Assembly: GCA_026001245.1 (NCBI GenBank)
Contig: BNZR01000002.1
Location: 1 to 54,646, forward strand
Direction of reading: 5' to 3'
Length of the DNA: 54,646 bases
Origin: Clostridia bacterium
Lineage (GTDB): Bacteria > Bacillota_A > Clostridia > Oscillospirales > UBA929
Positions within the stretch are counted from its first letter, which is position 1, and the number at the start of each line of letters is the position of its first letter. A program made the translations under genes and the position numbers. Shown in pieces: positions 1 to 8,692 of this stretch. Below the pieces are notes generated by a model. It saw only the letters and a program-made list of their open reading frames with translations, did no database searches and was not told where the DNA came from.

Positions 1-1113
1 AATCTCAATCGCAACGCCCTCCGCGTCCTCCGAGCCGCCCCAGCGCAGCTTTAGCGGGAACGCCGCCGTTCCGCCCTGCTCGATTTCCGGCGAAAAATAC
101 GGGTCGTGGATAAGCTGTTTATAGGTCTGCAAAATCGGTTGCGCCCAGCCCACCTCGGCGTTGTTGGGGTCTTGAATCTCCAGCCCCAGTCGTCCCCTGT
201 CGCGGAACTGATAAAACGTGAAGCCCGAAAACCAGCCTTGCTCCGGGTCATTTTTGATAAGCTCGATAAACTCGCGCACGCGCTGCGCCTGCCAGTATGG
301 GCCGCTGACATCGCCATCGCAGTTCAGCTCGCTCATCACAAAGGGCTTGGCCGCGCCGCCGTTTAGCTCGCGAAAACGCTTAAAGCTGGCCTTGGTCAGG
401 CTGTACACACCCGCCACGCTGTCGATATAATGCCCGAAATTGTCCGGCTCGGCAATCTCGTAAGGGTACTTGAAATTAAGCGACAGGTATTTGTCCACCG
501 ACCAAATGTCCGTGGCGCGAACCGCATCGGAAAACTCCAATTCCTTGACAATCTCGGTCGCGCCATGCTTTTCAATCCCGCCGATACACAGTATCGTCTG
601 AATCTGCGGCGCGTCCCGCTTGACTATGTTGTGGAAGCGCACAAAAAAGTCCGCCACCTGCTGATAGGTACAGCGTTTATTGAACTGGAACCATGTCCCC
701 GTGGCCTCGTGGTTTATCCGCAATTGCATACGCCCGAACACTTTCAGCTTTTGGACAACGCCCTCGATATGCGCGTCCGTGACGTTGGGGTCCACCGTCA
801 GCGTCAGGATTACGTCCTGCCCATGGCGGCGAATGTCGCGCATTTGTTCCAGCACCGCGTCGCCGTCAAACGGAAAGTAGTCGTCATAGGGATAGTCCCA
901 GGCAAAGGCCGCGTCCGCGTGGGCGTGGACTACCGATGCTCGCCCCGGCCAGCCCGCGTCCAACGGATAGTAGCAGTACATCAGATTTATCGCCCGGTGC
1001 GGGCGACCCAAACGTTCCAGTATATAGTCCTGATTGACGTATTCGCCGCGCTCTGACCCGTCCCCCAAGTCCACCGCGCAACGCGCCGGCTTTAGCGTGA
1101 TTTTACTCGCCAT
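1..1113 (-). CDS. glycoside hydrolase of clan GH-A type, C-terminus cut by window edge
   Basis: About 371 residues are visible, from ATG at 1113 to the window edge, with no stop. The start has GGGAGGT just upstream, which is embedded in the stop of the preceding gene. The protein looks like a (beta/alpha)8 glycosidase: residues 131-138 read LRINHEAT, like the acid/base strand of GH26/GH39-type enzymes (candidate Glu136), and residues 258-264 read FVMSELN, like the nucleophile strand (candidate Glu262). No signal peptide is visible, so it probably acts in the cytoplasm. It is the last visible gene of a leftward operon with two PLP enzymes of sulfur metabolism, an unexpected partnership. The GH family and substrate cannot be fixed from the sequence alone. 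Confidence 0.6.
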   Translation of the reverse strand, partial: MASKITLKPARCAVDLGDGSERGEYVNQDYILERLGRPHRAINLMYCYYPLDAGWPGRASVVHAHADAAFAWDYPYDDYFPFDGDAVLEQMRDIRRHGQDVILTLTVDPNVTDAHIEGVVQKLKVFGRMQLRINHEATGTWFQFNKRCTYQQVADFFVRFHNIVKRDAPQIQTILCIGGIEKHGATEIVKELEFSDAVRATDIWSVDKYLSLNFKYPYEIAEPDNFGHYIDSVAGVYSLTKASFKRFRELNGGAAKPFVMSELNCDGDVSGPYWQAQRVREFIELIKNDPEQGWFSGFTFYQFRDRGRLGLEIQDPNNAEVGWAQPILQTYKQLIHDPYFSPEIEQGGTAAFPLKLRWGGSEDAEGVAIEI

Positions 1114-1119
1114 AATTTT

Positions 1120-2286
1120 TTACCTCCCGAACTCTTTTTCCAGCTGTTCCAACGCTTTCTTTAGCACCGAGCGCGGACAGGCCACGTTCACGCGCTGAAA
1201 TCCCGCGCCCTCAGCCCCGAACATCGTGCCGCGGTCAAGCCAAAGCTTCGCGCCGTTTATAACTCGCTTGTTGACCGCCTCGTCCTCGCCGTATGCGCGG
1301 AAGTCCAGCCACACCAAATATGTCCCCTTCGTGTCGATAAACCCGATTTTAGGCAGTCTTTCGGCCAAAAACTGCCGCGCAAAGTTGATATTTTCGGCCA
1401 AATATTCCGTAAGCTGATCCACCCAATCCGCGCCATGCTCGTAAGCGGCGCGGCAGGCCGCCATACCCATAATATTCAGCTGGCTGTAGCCCGAATCGTA
1501 GACCGCCTCGCGGAATTTGCGGCGCAGACCCGGATTCTTGACGAAAATATTAGCCAACTGCAACCCCGCCAGATTAAACGTCTTGCTGGGCGCGGTGCAG
1601 ACCACGGCAATATCCGCAAATTCCGGCTTGATAGACGCGAACGCCGTGTGTTTACAATTGTAAGTAAAATCCGCGTGAATCTCGTCCGATACCACAATGA
1701 CGCCGTGCTTTAGGCAAATATCCCCCAACTGCTCCAACTCGTCCCGCGCCCAAACGCGCCCAACCGGATTGTGCGGACTGCACAATATGAACATTTTCAC
1801 ATCATTGTCGGCGATTTTACGCTCAAAATCCTCAAAATCAATACTATACACGCCGTCCTCTAGCTTTAACGGATTTGTAATCAGACGGCGTTTCTTGCTG
1901 TCCACCACCTCGTGGAACGGATAGTAGACGGGCGGCTGAATCAGCACCGCGTCGCCTTTGTCGGTGTACGCCTCCACGGCCATCGCCAGCGCGTATACCA
2001 CGCCCGGCGTTTTAACCAACCAGTCGCGGCGCACCTCGTAATTGTGGCGCGTTTTGAACCAATTTTGCACCGCGTTAAAGTAGCTGTCGTCCGGGTCAGA
2101 GTACCCGAAAATCCCGTGTCGCGCCACTGCAACCAACGCGTCCGTCACGGCGGGCGCGGTTTTAAAGTCCATGTCGGCCACCCACATGGGCAACAGGTCT
2201 AGGGGCATGCCGCGCTTGGCGGCGCAGTCGTATTTAAGCGACCACGTACCCGCCCGGTCAACAACGCTGTCAAAATCGTATTTCAT
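1120..2286 (-). CDS. patB: PatB/MalY-type pyridoxal-phosphate C-S lyase (cystathionine beta-lyase-like aminotransferase fold)
   Basis: 388 residues, the usual length for this family. The N-terminus WVADMDF (35-41) is typical of MalY/PatB. PLP-binding elements are SPHNPVGRVW (170-179, Asn173), VVSDEIHADF (198-207, Asp201) and APSKTFNLAGL (232-242, Schiff-base Lys235). The family cleaves C-S bonds of cystathionine or cysteine conjugates to thiol, pyruvate and ammonia in the cytosol. The start ATG overlaps the end of the upstream MetB/MetC-type gene by four bases, so the two are co-translated and may form a transsulfuration pair. The symbol is by family resemblance; an aminotransferase activity is not excluded. 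Confidence 0.85.
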   Translation of the reverse strand: MKYDFDSVVDRAGTWSLKYDCAAKRGMPLDLLPMWVADMDFKTAPAVTDALVAVARHGIFGYSDPDDSYFNAVQNWFKTRHNYEVRRDWLVKTPGVVYALAMAVEAYTDKGDAVLIQPPVYYPFHEVVDSKKRRLITNPLKLEDGVYSIDFEDFERKIADNDVKMFILCSPHNPVGRVWARDELEQLGDICLKHGVIVVSDEIHADFTYNCKHTAFASIKPEFADIAVVCTAPSKTFNLAGLQLANIFVKNPGLRRKFREAVYDSGYSQLNIMGMAACRAAYEHGADWVDQLTEYLAENINFARQFLAERLPKIGFIDTKGTYLVWLDFRAYGEDEAVNKRVINGAKLWLDRGTMFGAEGAGFQRVNVACPRSVLKKALEQLEKEFGR

Positions 2287-3410
2287 AGCAATGCTTGCTC
2301 CAAATCCTGAATAATATCGGCGGCGTTTTCCACGCCCACGCTTAGTCGCAACAACCGCCCGTTTATGCCGCGCTCTAGGCGTTGCTGCTCCGGCACATCG
2401 GCGTGAGTTTGGGTGACGGGGTATGTAATCAGCGTCTCGGTGCCGCCCAAGCTCTCGGCAAACAGCACCAGTTTAAGGCGCGTGAGTACGTTTTTCGCGG
2501 TCTGCTCGCTGTCCGTCTCGAATGAAATCATCGCGCCAAAGCCCGCCGCCTGCCTGCGCGACAGCTCGTAGGACGGATGAGTTTCCAGCCCCACATAGTA
2601 GATTTTTTTGACCTTCAGGTGCCGCTCCAGCACCTTCGCGATTTCCAACGCGTTGGACTGCGACCGCTCCATGCGCAACGCCAGTGTTTTAATCCCGCGT
2701 GTAATCAAAAAGCTGTCAAAGGGCGACAGGCACGCGCCCGTGGTCTTGAAGACAAAGCGCAATCTCTCCGAAATTTCAGAGGTCGCGGCGACTAAAAAGC
2801 CCGCCAGTGTGTCGTTATGGCCGCCCAAAAACTTTGTGCCGCTGTGAACCACAATGTCCGCCCCCAGCTCGATCGGGCGGCAGAAGTAGGGCGTTAGAAA
2901 GGTGTTGTCCACAATCAGCAGGATATTATGGGCTTTCGCAAGCTTCGCGGCGGCGGCCAAATCCGTTACATGCATCATCGGATTGGTGGGGGTTTCGATA
3001 AACAACGCGGCGGTGTTGGGGCGAATCAGCGCGGCTGTCGTGGCCAAGTCCGAGGTGTCCGCGTAATCCACCGACACTCCGTTTTTCACGGACACATTGT
3101 CAAACAGCCGGATACTGCCGCCGTATAGATCCGCCGAGGCCACGATGTGGTCGCCCGGCTTGAACAGCTCCATCAGCGCGGACATCGCCGCCATGCCGCT
3201 TGAAAACGCCAGCGCGTCCGCGCCGCCCTCCAGCGCCGCGACAACGCTTTCAAGGTTCGCCCGTGTCGGGTTTTGCAGGCGCGAGTAATCGTAGCCCGTA
3301 CTAACGCCGCCGGGGTGGGCGAACGTTGCGGACTGAAAAATCGGAAAGCTGACAGCCCCGCTGTAGGTTTCCACCGAGCTGCCGTGGACGCATATGGTTT
3401 CAAGCTTCAT
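2283..3410 (-). CDS. transsulfuration PLP enzyme of the Cys/Met metabolism family (cystathionine gamma-synthase/lyase-like)
   Basis: 375 residues from ATG at 3410. Upstream TTG (3419) and GTG (3416) codons are in frame, but GGTGAG and AAGGG before the ATG favour it. Signature features are YSRLQNPT (42-49), SSGMAAMSAL (70-79), IVDNTF (166-171, Asp168) and the PLP-lysine motif SGTKFLGGHND (Lys193). The family includes MetB, MetC, MetY and MGL; the sequence does not tell which reaction (gamma-synthase, beta- or gamma-lyase) is carried out. First gene of the leftward operon, with a good sigma-A promoter at 3442-3471. With the PatB-like gene it could convert cysteine to homocysteine or recycle sulfur amino acids. 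Confidence 0.85.
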   Translation of the reverse strand: MKLETICVHGSSVETYSGAVSFPIFQSATFAHPGGVSTGYDYSRLQNPTRANLESVVAALEGGADALAFSSGMAAMSALMELFKPGDHIVASADLYGGSIRLFDNVSVKNGVSVDYADTSDLATTAALIRPNTAALFIETPTNPMMHVTDLAAAAKLAKAHNILLIVDNTFLTPYFCRPIELGADIVVHSGTKFLGGHNDTLAGFLVAATSEISERLRFVFKTTGACLSPFDSFLITRGIKTLALRMERSQSNALEIAKVLERHLKVKKIYYVGLETHPSYELSRRQAAGFGAMISFETDSEQTAKNVLTRLKLVLFAESLGGTETLITYPVTQTHADVPEQQRLERGINGRLLRLSVGVENAADIIQDLEQALL

Positions 3411-3441
3411 ACTCACCAAACCCTTGTATGTTATTCTAGAT

Positions 3442-3471
3442 ATTATACCACATATATTGTCGGCATGTCAA
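3442..3471 (-). promoter_or_regulatory. sigma-A promoter of the metB/C-like-patB-GH operon
   Basis: On the minus strand TTGACA (3466-3471), an 18-base spacer and TATAAT (3442-3447). The TATAAT lies about 30 bases before the chosen ATG. Both hexamers are perfect consensus. Confidence 0.75.
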
Positions 3472-3476
3472 CACAA

Positions 3477-3506
3477 AAAACAGAGCGCCCGAAGACGCTC
3501 TGTTTT
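3477..3506 (-). terminator. rho-independent terminator after the sugar-binding lipoprotein gene
   Basis: An 11-base-pair stem (CAGAGCG flanked by A/T pairs) with an 8-base loop lies 16 bases beyond the stop of the gene ending at 3523. Read on the minus strand it is followed by a T-run (TTTTTTGTG). It separates the ABC operon from the promoter at 3442-3471. Confidence 0.8.
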
Positions 3507-3522
3507 GAGATCTGTGATGATT

Positions 3523-5154
3523 TTACTTTGTGGCCAAGAATGCGTCGAGCTGTTTCTGATACTCTTCCACTACATCGCCGATGCCGTTGTCCTTCAGCTT
3601 GTTAACAAACTCCGGCAGTTTTGTCGCAACATCGGCCGAACCGAGGTTCAGGGACAGCGAGTACTCCTTCTCGATGTTGGAAAGCGCGGCCAGCTTGGTC
3701 TTTACAGGCTCGCTGTCAAAGGTGAAGCCCAGCGTGGAAACGGCTACGCCCTCTTCGTTGTAGGCCTTGAACTCTTTGAAGTAGTCCGCGCCCTCGGCGG
3801 TGGAGGGGGTAAGAACGAAGATGTTACCCATGCCGTTTCTCCAAGGCAGGTAGGCGGCGTGACCCTTGCCGATTTCGTCGGCTTCAATGCCTTTGTCCGG
3901 GTCAGCGGCGACGCCGAAATCAATCAGACCGTCTTTAAGGGTGTAGTTGGTGCCCTCGACGCCGTAGGCCAGTATGTTGGCAAGCTTGCTGTCGGTGTAC
4001 CACAGGTTTAGGAACTTAACGGCCTCGGCTTTGTGCTTGGAGTAAGCCGAAATCGCATAGCCCGCGCCCTGCGCCGAGCCGGTGGAGATGATGGCCTTGC
4101 TCATAGCGGGGAACTTCGCGTCGATTTTACGCTCGGTGGAAGCGGTAACGTCAAAGCCATAGGAGTAGGTCTGTGTGCCGATAAGATAGTTGCCGTCTTT
4201 TCTTGCGTTGGCCATGCCGTCAGACGCGGCCTGAGCGCTGGTGGTAAGCTGGGGATCAATGTAGCCGGCCTGATAGAATTCACGGACTCTGTTCAGGTAT
4301 TTTACATAATCTGCGCTCTCATAGCGGCTCTCAACCGTCAGTTTCTCGGGCTTGGAGGGATCCTTGGGGTCAAACGCCAGGCTTAGCAGGTATGTGGCGT
4401 CAACGTCAAGGTTGGCGATCTGACGGCCCGGCAGTTCCGGCTCGAAGTTCAGCGGGTAGAAGCTTTCGCCGTATTTTTCTTTGGCGGCTTTCAGCGCGTT
4501 GGCAAAAGCCTCGGAATAGAACGCATCTTCACTCCATTTGATGCTGTCGAAGTCGATGCCCAGCTCTTTAAGGCGGGTGTTGTTAACGTCCCATGTGTAC
4601 AGCTGGGAGTAGTCCTTGTAGCCGGGAACGCCGTAGATGCCCACGTCTGTCGAGCCTTTAACGGTGAACGCGTCCCACAAAGAGCCGGGCAGAGCGGCTT
4701 TCAGCTCTTTGCCGTAGGTATCAAGCAGGTTGTCAGCGGGGTCGTCAAGACGAACCCACGCGCCTTTGCTGGCGTACGCGGCGAAGTTGTTGTCCGTCCA
4801 AGAGCAGGTGAAGAAGATGTCGATAGAGCTGTCGCCCGTGTCGATGGCGGTGGTGGCTTTCTCGCCGAAGTCGCCCCAGGTTCCCCAAATGGGCTTAATC
4901 TTCAGACCCTTGTCGGCCAGGTATTCGTTGGCGGCCGCGATAACGCCCTTGTCGTCCGTCACGTTACTGCCCTCGAACAGTACCGCGATTTCGACTACGT
5001 CGCCGGTGTTTCCGCCCGAGGTGGGCTTGTCTGTGACCTTGTCTGTGGTTTTGTTGCCGCTGGAGTCGGTGGTGTTGCCGCTGTCCGTCGAACAACCGAC
5101 AAACAGCATGGCCATCATGGCCAGAGCCAGTGCTATAGCTAACGCTTTCTTCAT
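3523..5154 (-). CDS. LplA-type sugar ABC transporter solute-binding lipoprotein
   Basis: 543 residues from ATG at 5154, chosen because GGAGGG lies at the right distance (5161-5167); an upstream in-frame start at 5169 would place five residues before the signal peptide. Residues 1-21 are a lipoprotein signal (MKKAL... LFVGC), with lipidation expected at Cys21, followed by a Ser/Thr/Asp-rich linker. The body is a family 1 extracellular sugar-binding fold, and the last 120 or so residues resemble DUF3502, found at the end of LplA/YtcQ proteins. It follows two LplB/LplC-type permeases. From the linked chitobiose phosphorylase, the ligand is inferred to be chitobiose or short chitooligosaccharides. 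No ATPase gene is present; such systems usually borrow a shared MsmX/UgpC-type ATPase. Confidence 0.88.
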   Translation of the reverse strand: MKKALAIALALAMMAMLFVGCSTDSGNTTDSSGNKTTDKVTDKPTSGGNTGDVVEIAVLFEGSNVTDDKGVIAAANEYLADKGLKIKPIWGTWGDFGEKATTAIDTGDSSIDIFFTCSWTDNNFAAYASKGAWVRLDDPADNLLDTYGKELKAALPGSLWDAFTVKGSTDVGIYGVPGYKDYSQLYTWDVNNTRLKELGIDFDSIKWSEDAFYSEAFANALKAAKEKYGESFYPLNFEPELPGRQIANLDVDATYLLSLAFDPKDPSKPEKLTVESRYESADYVKYLNRVREFYQAGYIDPQLTTSAQAASDGMANARKDGNYLIGTQTYSYGFDVTASTERKIDAKFPAMSKAIISTGSAQGAGYAISAYSKHKAEAVKFLNLWYTDSKLANILAYGVEGTNYTLKDGLIDFGVAADPDKGIEADEIGKGHAAYLPWRNGMGNIFVLTPSTAEGADYFKEFKAYNEEGVAVSTLGFTFDSEPVKTKLAALSNIEKEYSLSLNLGSADVATKLPEFVNKLKDNGIGDVVEEYQKQLDAFLATK

Positions 5155-5206
5155 GTAGATACCCTCCATATTTTATATTCGTAATCGGCTTTTGGCCGTA
5201 TTACCC

Positions 5207-6148
5207 TTAACCTTTGACCGAACCTACGGTCAAGCCCGCCACAATGTAGCGTTGGAAGAACGGGTACGCGCATGCGATTGGCACAACGATGAACACGCAC
5301 AGAGCCATACGCAGTCCGGCTGTAGGCATATTCTCCATGGCCTTTATCGCCTCGGGCCCCAGCATGCTTCCGTTTTTGACGATGAACTCAATGTTCCGCT
5401 GTAGCATCATCAATAGATATTGCAATGGGTACAGATCTTGATTCCGCAGGAACAGCAGGGCGTTGTACCAGTCGTTCCAGTAGGCCAGCGCGTTTAGCAA
5501 CGCGATTGTCGCGATACCGGGCGTTGAGATTGGTACGATAATCTGGAATAGCGTTCGGTACTCTCCGCTGCCGTCTATCGCGGCGGATTCTATCAACGCC
5601 TCCGGCACAGAGCTTGAGAAGAACGTGCGCATGACGATGAAGTTAAACGGACTGACCAGCAACGGCACGATAACCGAGGCATAGTTGTCGTTAAGGTGCA
5701 ACATCTGCTTCATAACCATAACCGTCGGGGCAAGGCCGCCGCCGAATATCATTGTGAAGAAGCTGAAGAACGCGAAGAACGTGCGGTACTTAAAGTCGCG
5801 CCTGTACAGGCCGTAGGAGTACATAATGCAAATCAGCACGCTTAGCACCATGCCAACGATTGTAATCAGAAAGCTGTTGGCATAGGAACGCCATAGCTGA
5901 CTGCCCATTTTAAACGCGAACTTGTACGCGTCCAACGACCATTCCGCCGGGAGGAACGAGTAACCGTTGGCTTTAATACTGTCCTCGGCCGTGAACGAGA
6001 TAATTACCACGAAGATAAACGGGACAATACAGGCCAGCGCGAACAGTCCCAGCACAACGTGCACCACGGCCTCCGACTTTTTACTTAGTGAGTTAAGGCG
6101 ATGGTCTTTTTGCTTCTGTTTCTTCGGGATGGTTAACAACGTATCCAT
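5207..6148 (-). CDS. LplC/YtcP-type carbohydrate ABC transporter permease
   Basis: 313 residues with six predicted membrane helices, beginning VVHVVLGLFALACIVPFIF near residue 28. The EAA-loop region reads ESAAIDGSGEYRTLF, the site that contacts the ATPase. The C-terminus FFQRYIVAGLTVGSVKG is characteristic of the CUT1 permease subfamily partnered with LplA. It lies 18 bases after the LplB-type permease and 52 bases before the binding-protein gene, in one transcription unit. Confidence 0.9.
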   Translation of the reverse strand: MDTLLTIPKKQKQKDHRLNSLSKKSEAVVHVVLGLFALACIVPFIFVVIISFTAEDSIKANGYSFLPAEWSLDAYKFAFKMGSQLWRSYANSFLITIVGMVLSVLICIMYSYGLYRRDFKYRTFFAFFSFFTMIFGGGLAPTVMVMKQMLHLNDNYASVIVPLLVSPFNFIVMRTFFSSSVPEALIESAAIDGSGEYRTLFQIIVPISTPGIATIALLNALAYWNDWYNALLFLRNQDLYPLQYLLMMLQRNIEFIVKNGSMLGPEAIKAMENMPTAGLRMALCVFIVVPIACAYPFFQRYIVAGLTVGSVKG

Positions 6149-6166
6149 ATTATTACTTCCTCCCCC

Positions 6167-7201
6167 TTAAAACAGCGCGCTGTCGGGGTCAACTTTTTTG
6201 GCGACTTGGTTCGTAGCCATTATAAAGATAAACCCAACCACGTTTTGTAGCAGTCCCGCCGCGGTACTCATGCCGGTGTCGTGCATATTGACCAGCGCGT
6301 TGTAGACGTATGTATCAATGACCTGCGTTGCGTTATACAACGCGCCGGAGTTCATAGGTACGCTGTAGAACAGTCCGAAGTCGGCGTTGAAGATACGACC
6401 CACGTTCAGGATAAGCAGGATCATGATCATGGTGCGCAAGTGGGGCAAGGTCACGTGCCAAACCTGCTGGAACTTGGTCGCGCCGTCCATGCTTGCGGCC
6501 TCGTACTGCGAGGTGTCGATACCCGCTATGGCCGCCATATAGAGTATACACGAGTAGCCGATGTTTTTCCACAGGCTTGCGATGGTCAGGATACCCGGCC
6601 AAACGCTGGCGTCTCCGTAAAAGTCCTTAGTACCCAGTGCGCGGGACAGCAGTCCGTCTGTGGGAGCCAGGAACGCGAAGACGAAGTAGCTTACGACCAC
6701 CCAGCTTAAGAAGTAAGGGAAGAACATCATGGTTTGGTAGGTTTTTGCCATAAACTTTTTGGTTATCTCGTTTAGCAGAACCGCGAACGTGACAGAGATA
6801 ACCAATGTCAGGATAATCCACACGCCGTTGTAGGCCAGTGTGTTGCGGATCATGCGTGCCGCGTCCGTGGAGGAGACCATAAACTCGAAGTTTTTAAGAC
6901 CCGACCACGCGCTATGTAGAATGTTGTTCAGCAGCGTGGGGTCTTTGCCGTACACCTTATAGTCTTTGAACGCGATGACTATACCGAACATGGGCAGGTA
7001 GCGGATAAGCAGCAGCCAGATAGCGCCGGGGAGCATCATGGTTATCAGGATGAACGTCTTTTTTCGGCGTGCGAAGCCTTTTCGGAAAGGCTTGACCTGA
7101 GGCAACGTTGTTGGAGCGTCCAAGGTATCACCCAGCTTTCCTCGTGTTTTTGTTAATACTATGTTAACATCTTTTGCGGCATTTTCCAATGTCGGTAACA
7201 A
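6167..7201 (-). CDS. LplB/YtcO-type carbohydrate ABC transporter permease
   Basis: 344 residues if started at TTG 7201. The start is uncertain: TTG at 7123, preceded by GAGGAAAG, is an alternative and would remove 26 polar residues that look non-essential. The first membrane helix begins at about residue 50 (KKTFILITMMLPGAIWLLLI). The loop YEAASMDGATKFQQVW is the EAA motif contacting the ATPase, and the sequence is typical of the LplB family. It partners the LplC-type permease immediately downstream. The 63 bases separating it from the phosphomutase gene show no clear promoter or terminator, so the ABC genes probably belong to the chbP operon. Confidence 0.88.
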   Translation of the reverse strand: MLPTLENAAKDVNIVLTKTRGKLGDTLDAPTTLPQVKPFRKGFARRKKTFILITMMLPGAIWLLLIRYLPMFGIVIAFKDYKVYGKDPTLLNNILHSAWSGLKNFEFMVSSTDAARMIRNTLAYNGVWIILTLVISVTFAVLLNEITKKFMAKTYQTMMFFPYFLSWVVVSYFVFAFLAPTDGLLSRALGTKDFYGDASVWPGILTIASLWKNIGYSCILYMAAIAGIDTSQYEAASMDGATKFQQVWHVTLPHLRTMIMILLILNVGRIFNADFGLFYSVPMNSGALYNATQVIDTYVYNALVNMHDTGMSTAAGLLQNVVGFIFIMATNQVAKKVDPDSALF

Positions 7202-7264
7202 AACAATCTTGTCTGTGAGTGTTCAGTTGCGAAACAAGTGTTCTGTTAACGCCAAGTATTCACA

Positions 7265-8692
7265 CTATAAGCCAAGAAAAACCTTGGTTAGGTCGCATTG
7301 TTCCTCGGCCAGCTTATAGTCCGGCATCTCGCAGAATATGCGGATAAGCGGTTCCGTGCCGGAGAATCTGGCCACAAGCCACCCGCCGTTTTTGAAATAC
7401 ACCTTACAGCCGTCCATGTACGACACGCGCTCGACCTCTGATGTAAAATTCGGCAGTTTCTTGTCTTCCATAAGCAGTTTCACTACGGCGGGCTTGATTT
7501 CGGCGGCAAAGCTGTAGTCGCGCTCGCACATAAACACCTCGCCCAGCTTGTCGGTAATCTCCTTGTACATCTCGGACAGCTTGCGCCCGGTAACCGCCAT
7601 CATCTCGACCAAAAGACTTGCCGCGTAGATACCGTCCTTGCCCGCGATATGGCCGCGCACGGTCAGGCCGCCGGAGCTTTCGCCGCCGATTACGGCGTTT
7701 ACCTCGGTCATCTTGGCCGACACATGCTTGAACCCGACAGGCACCTCGTAGCAGGTCTCGCCCAAATGCTCCGCCACGCGGTCAAGCAAATGCGTGGTGG
7801 CAAGATTGCGCACCGCCGCGCCCTTCCAGCCCTTGTAGCGCACCAAGTAGTAGTACAACAGCACCAAAATCTCGTTGGGGTGCAAAAACCGCCCCTGCTC
7901 GTCGATAACGCCCAGTCTGTCCGCATCGCCGTCCGTGGCTATTCCGATGTCCGCCTTATTTTCAACCACCGCGGCGCGAAGCGCGTCCAGTGTGTTGACG
8001 TTCGGGGAGGGCAGTCTGCCACCGAACAGCGTGTCGTGCCGCTCGTGGATAACGTCCACATTGCAACGCGCCGTCATCAAAATAGTCTGCAGTGAGGTTT
8101 TTGAAACGCCGAACATCGGGTCCAGCACGGCGTTAAGCTCCGCCTCGCGGATGGCGGCAGTGTTGATTGAGGACAGGATACTGTCAACATAGGCGTTGTT
8201 GGGGTCGATTTCGGAGATTACGCCCTTGGCGATCCCCTCCTCGTAGCGCATGAGTGGGATCTCGGCGTCGTAGACCTTGTCGATGAATACCTCTAACTGC
8301 GCGGTAACGGTTTCGTCCGCGTCGCGCCCGCCGCGTGTGAACACCTTAACGCCGTTGTAAATCGCGGGGTTGTGCGACGCGGTGATGGCCAGCCCCGCCG
8401 GCAGGTCAAAGTTTTTCACGGTGTACATGATAAGGGGCGTTGGCGCGGCGTGCTTCAGCACGCGGACGGGGCAACCCCTTGCGGCGAAGACCTCCGCCGC
8501 CCATTTCGCGGCCACGTCGGACAGAAAGCGGCGGTCGTAGCCGATGGCTATCCCTCGGTTTAGCATGCCGTCCGCCTCCAGCTTCTCGCACAGCGCACAG
8601 GACAGCACCTGCACGTGGCGGCGTGTGAACTCGTCCGCGATAACCGCCCGCCAACCGCCCGTGCCGAATTTAAGTACGTTCTTGTCCTTCAT
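7265..8692 (-). CDS. alpha-D-phosphohexomutase, likely GlcNAc-phosphate mutase in chitobiose breakdown
   Basis: 475 residues, full length for the phosphoglucomutase/phosphomannomutase superfamily. The four functional sites are present: catalytic phosphoserine loop TASHNPA (Ser106), metal loop DGDADR (254-259), sugar-binding loop GGESSGG (336-342) and phosphate-binding loop RFSGTEPLIRIF near 440-455. It starts within the stop codon of chbP (TAATG), so the two are translationally coupled. The phosphorylase releases GlcNAc-1-phosphate; this enzyme is inferred to convert it to GlcNAc-6-phosphate, the substrate of NagA encoded across the divergent promoter. A general phosphoglucomutase role is the alternative. 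Confidence 0.85.
   Translation of the reverse strand: MKDKNVLKFGTGGWRAVIADEFTRRHVQVLSCALCEKLEADGMLNRGIAIGYDRRFLSDVAAKWAAEVFAARGCPVRVLKHAAPTPLIMYTVKNFDLPAGLAITASHNPAIYNGVKVFTRGGRDADETVTAQLEVFIDKVYDAEIPLMRYEEGIAKGVISEIDPNNAYVDSILSSINTAAIREAELNAVLDPMFGVSKTSLQTILMTARCNVDVIHERHDTLFGGRLPSPNVNTLDALRAAVVENKADIGIATDGDADRLGVIDEQGRFLHPNEILVLLYYYLVRYKGWKGAAVRNLATTHLLDRVAEHLGETCYEVPVGFKHVSAKMTEVNAVIGGESSGGLTVRGHIAGKDGIYAASLLVEMMAVTGRKLSEMYKEITDKLGEVFMCERDYSFAAEIKPAVVKLLMEDKKLPNFTSEVERVSYMDGCKVYFKNGGWLVARFSGTEPLIRIFCEMPDYKLAEEQCDLTKVFLGL

Noticed and set aside
430..1056. 208-codon open frame on the plus strand
   Set aside because: It mirrors the glycosidase gene on the minus strand, which has recognisable active-site motifs and a ribosome site; the plus frame has neither.
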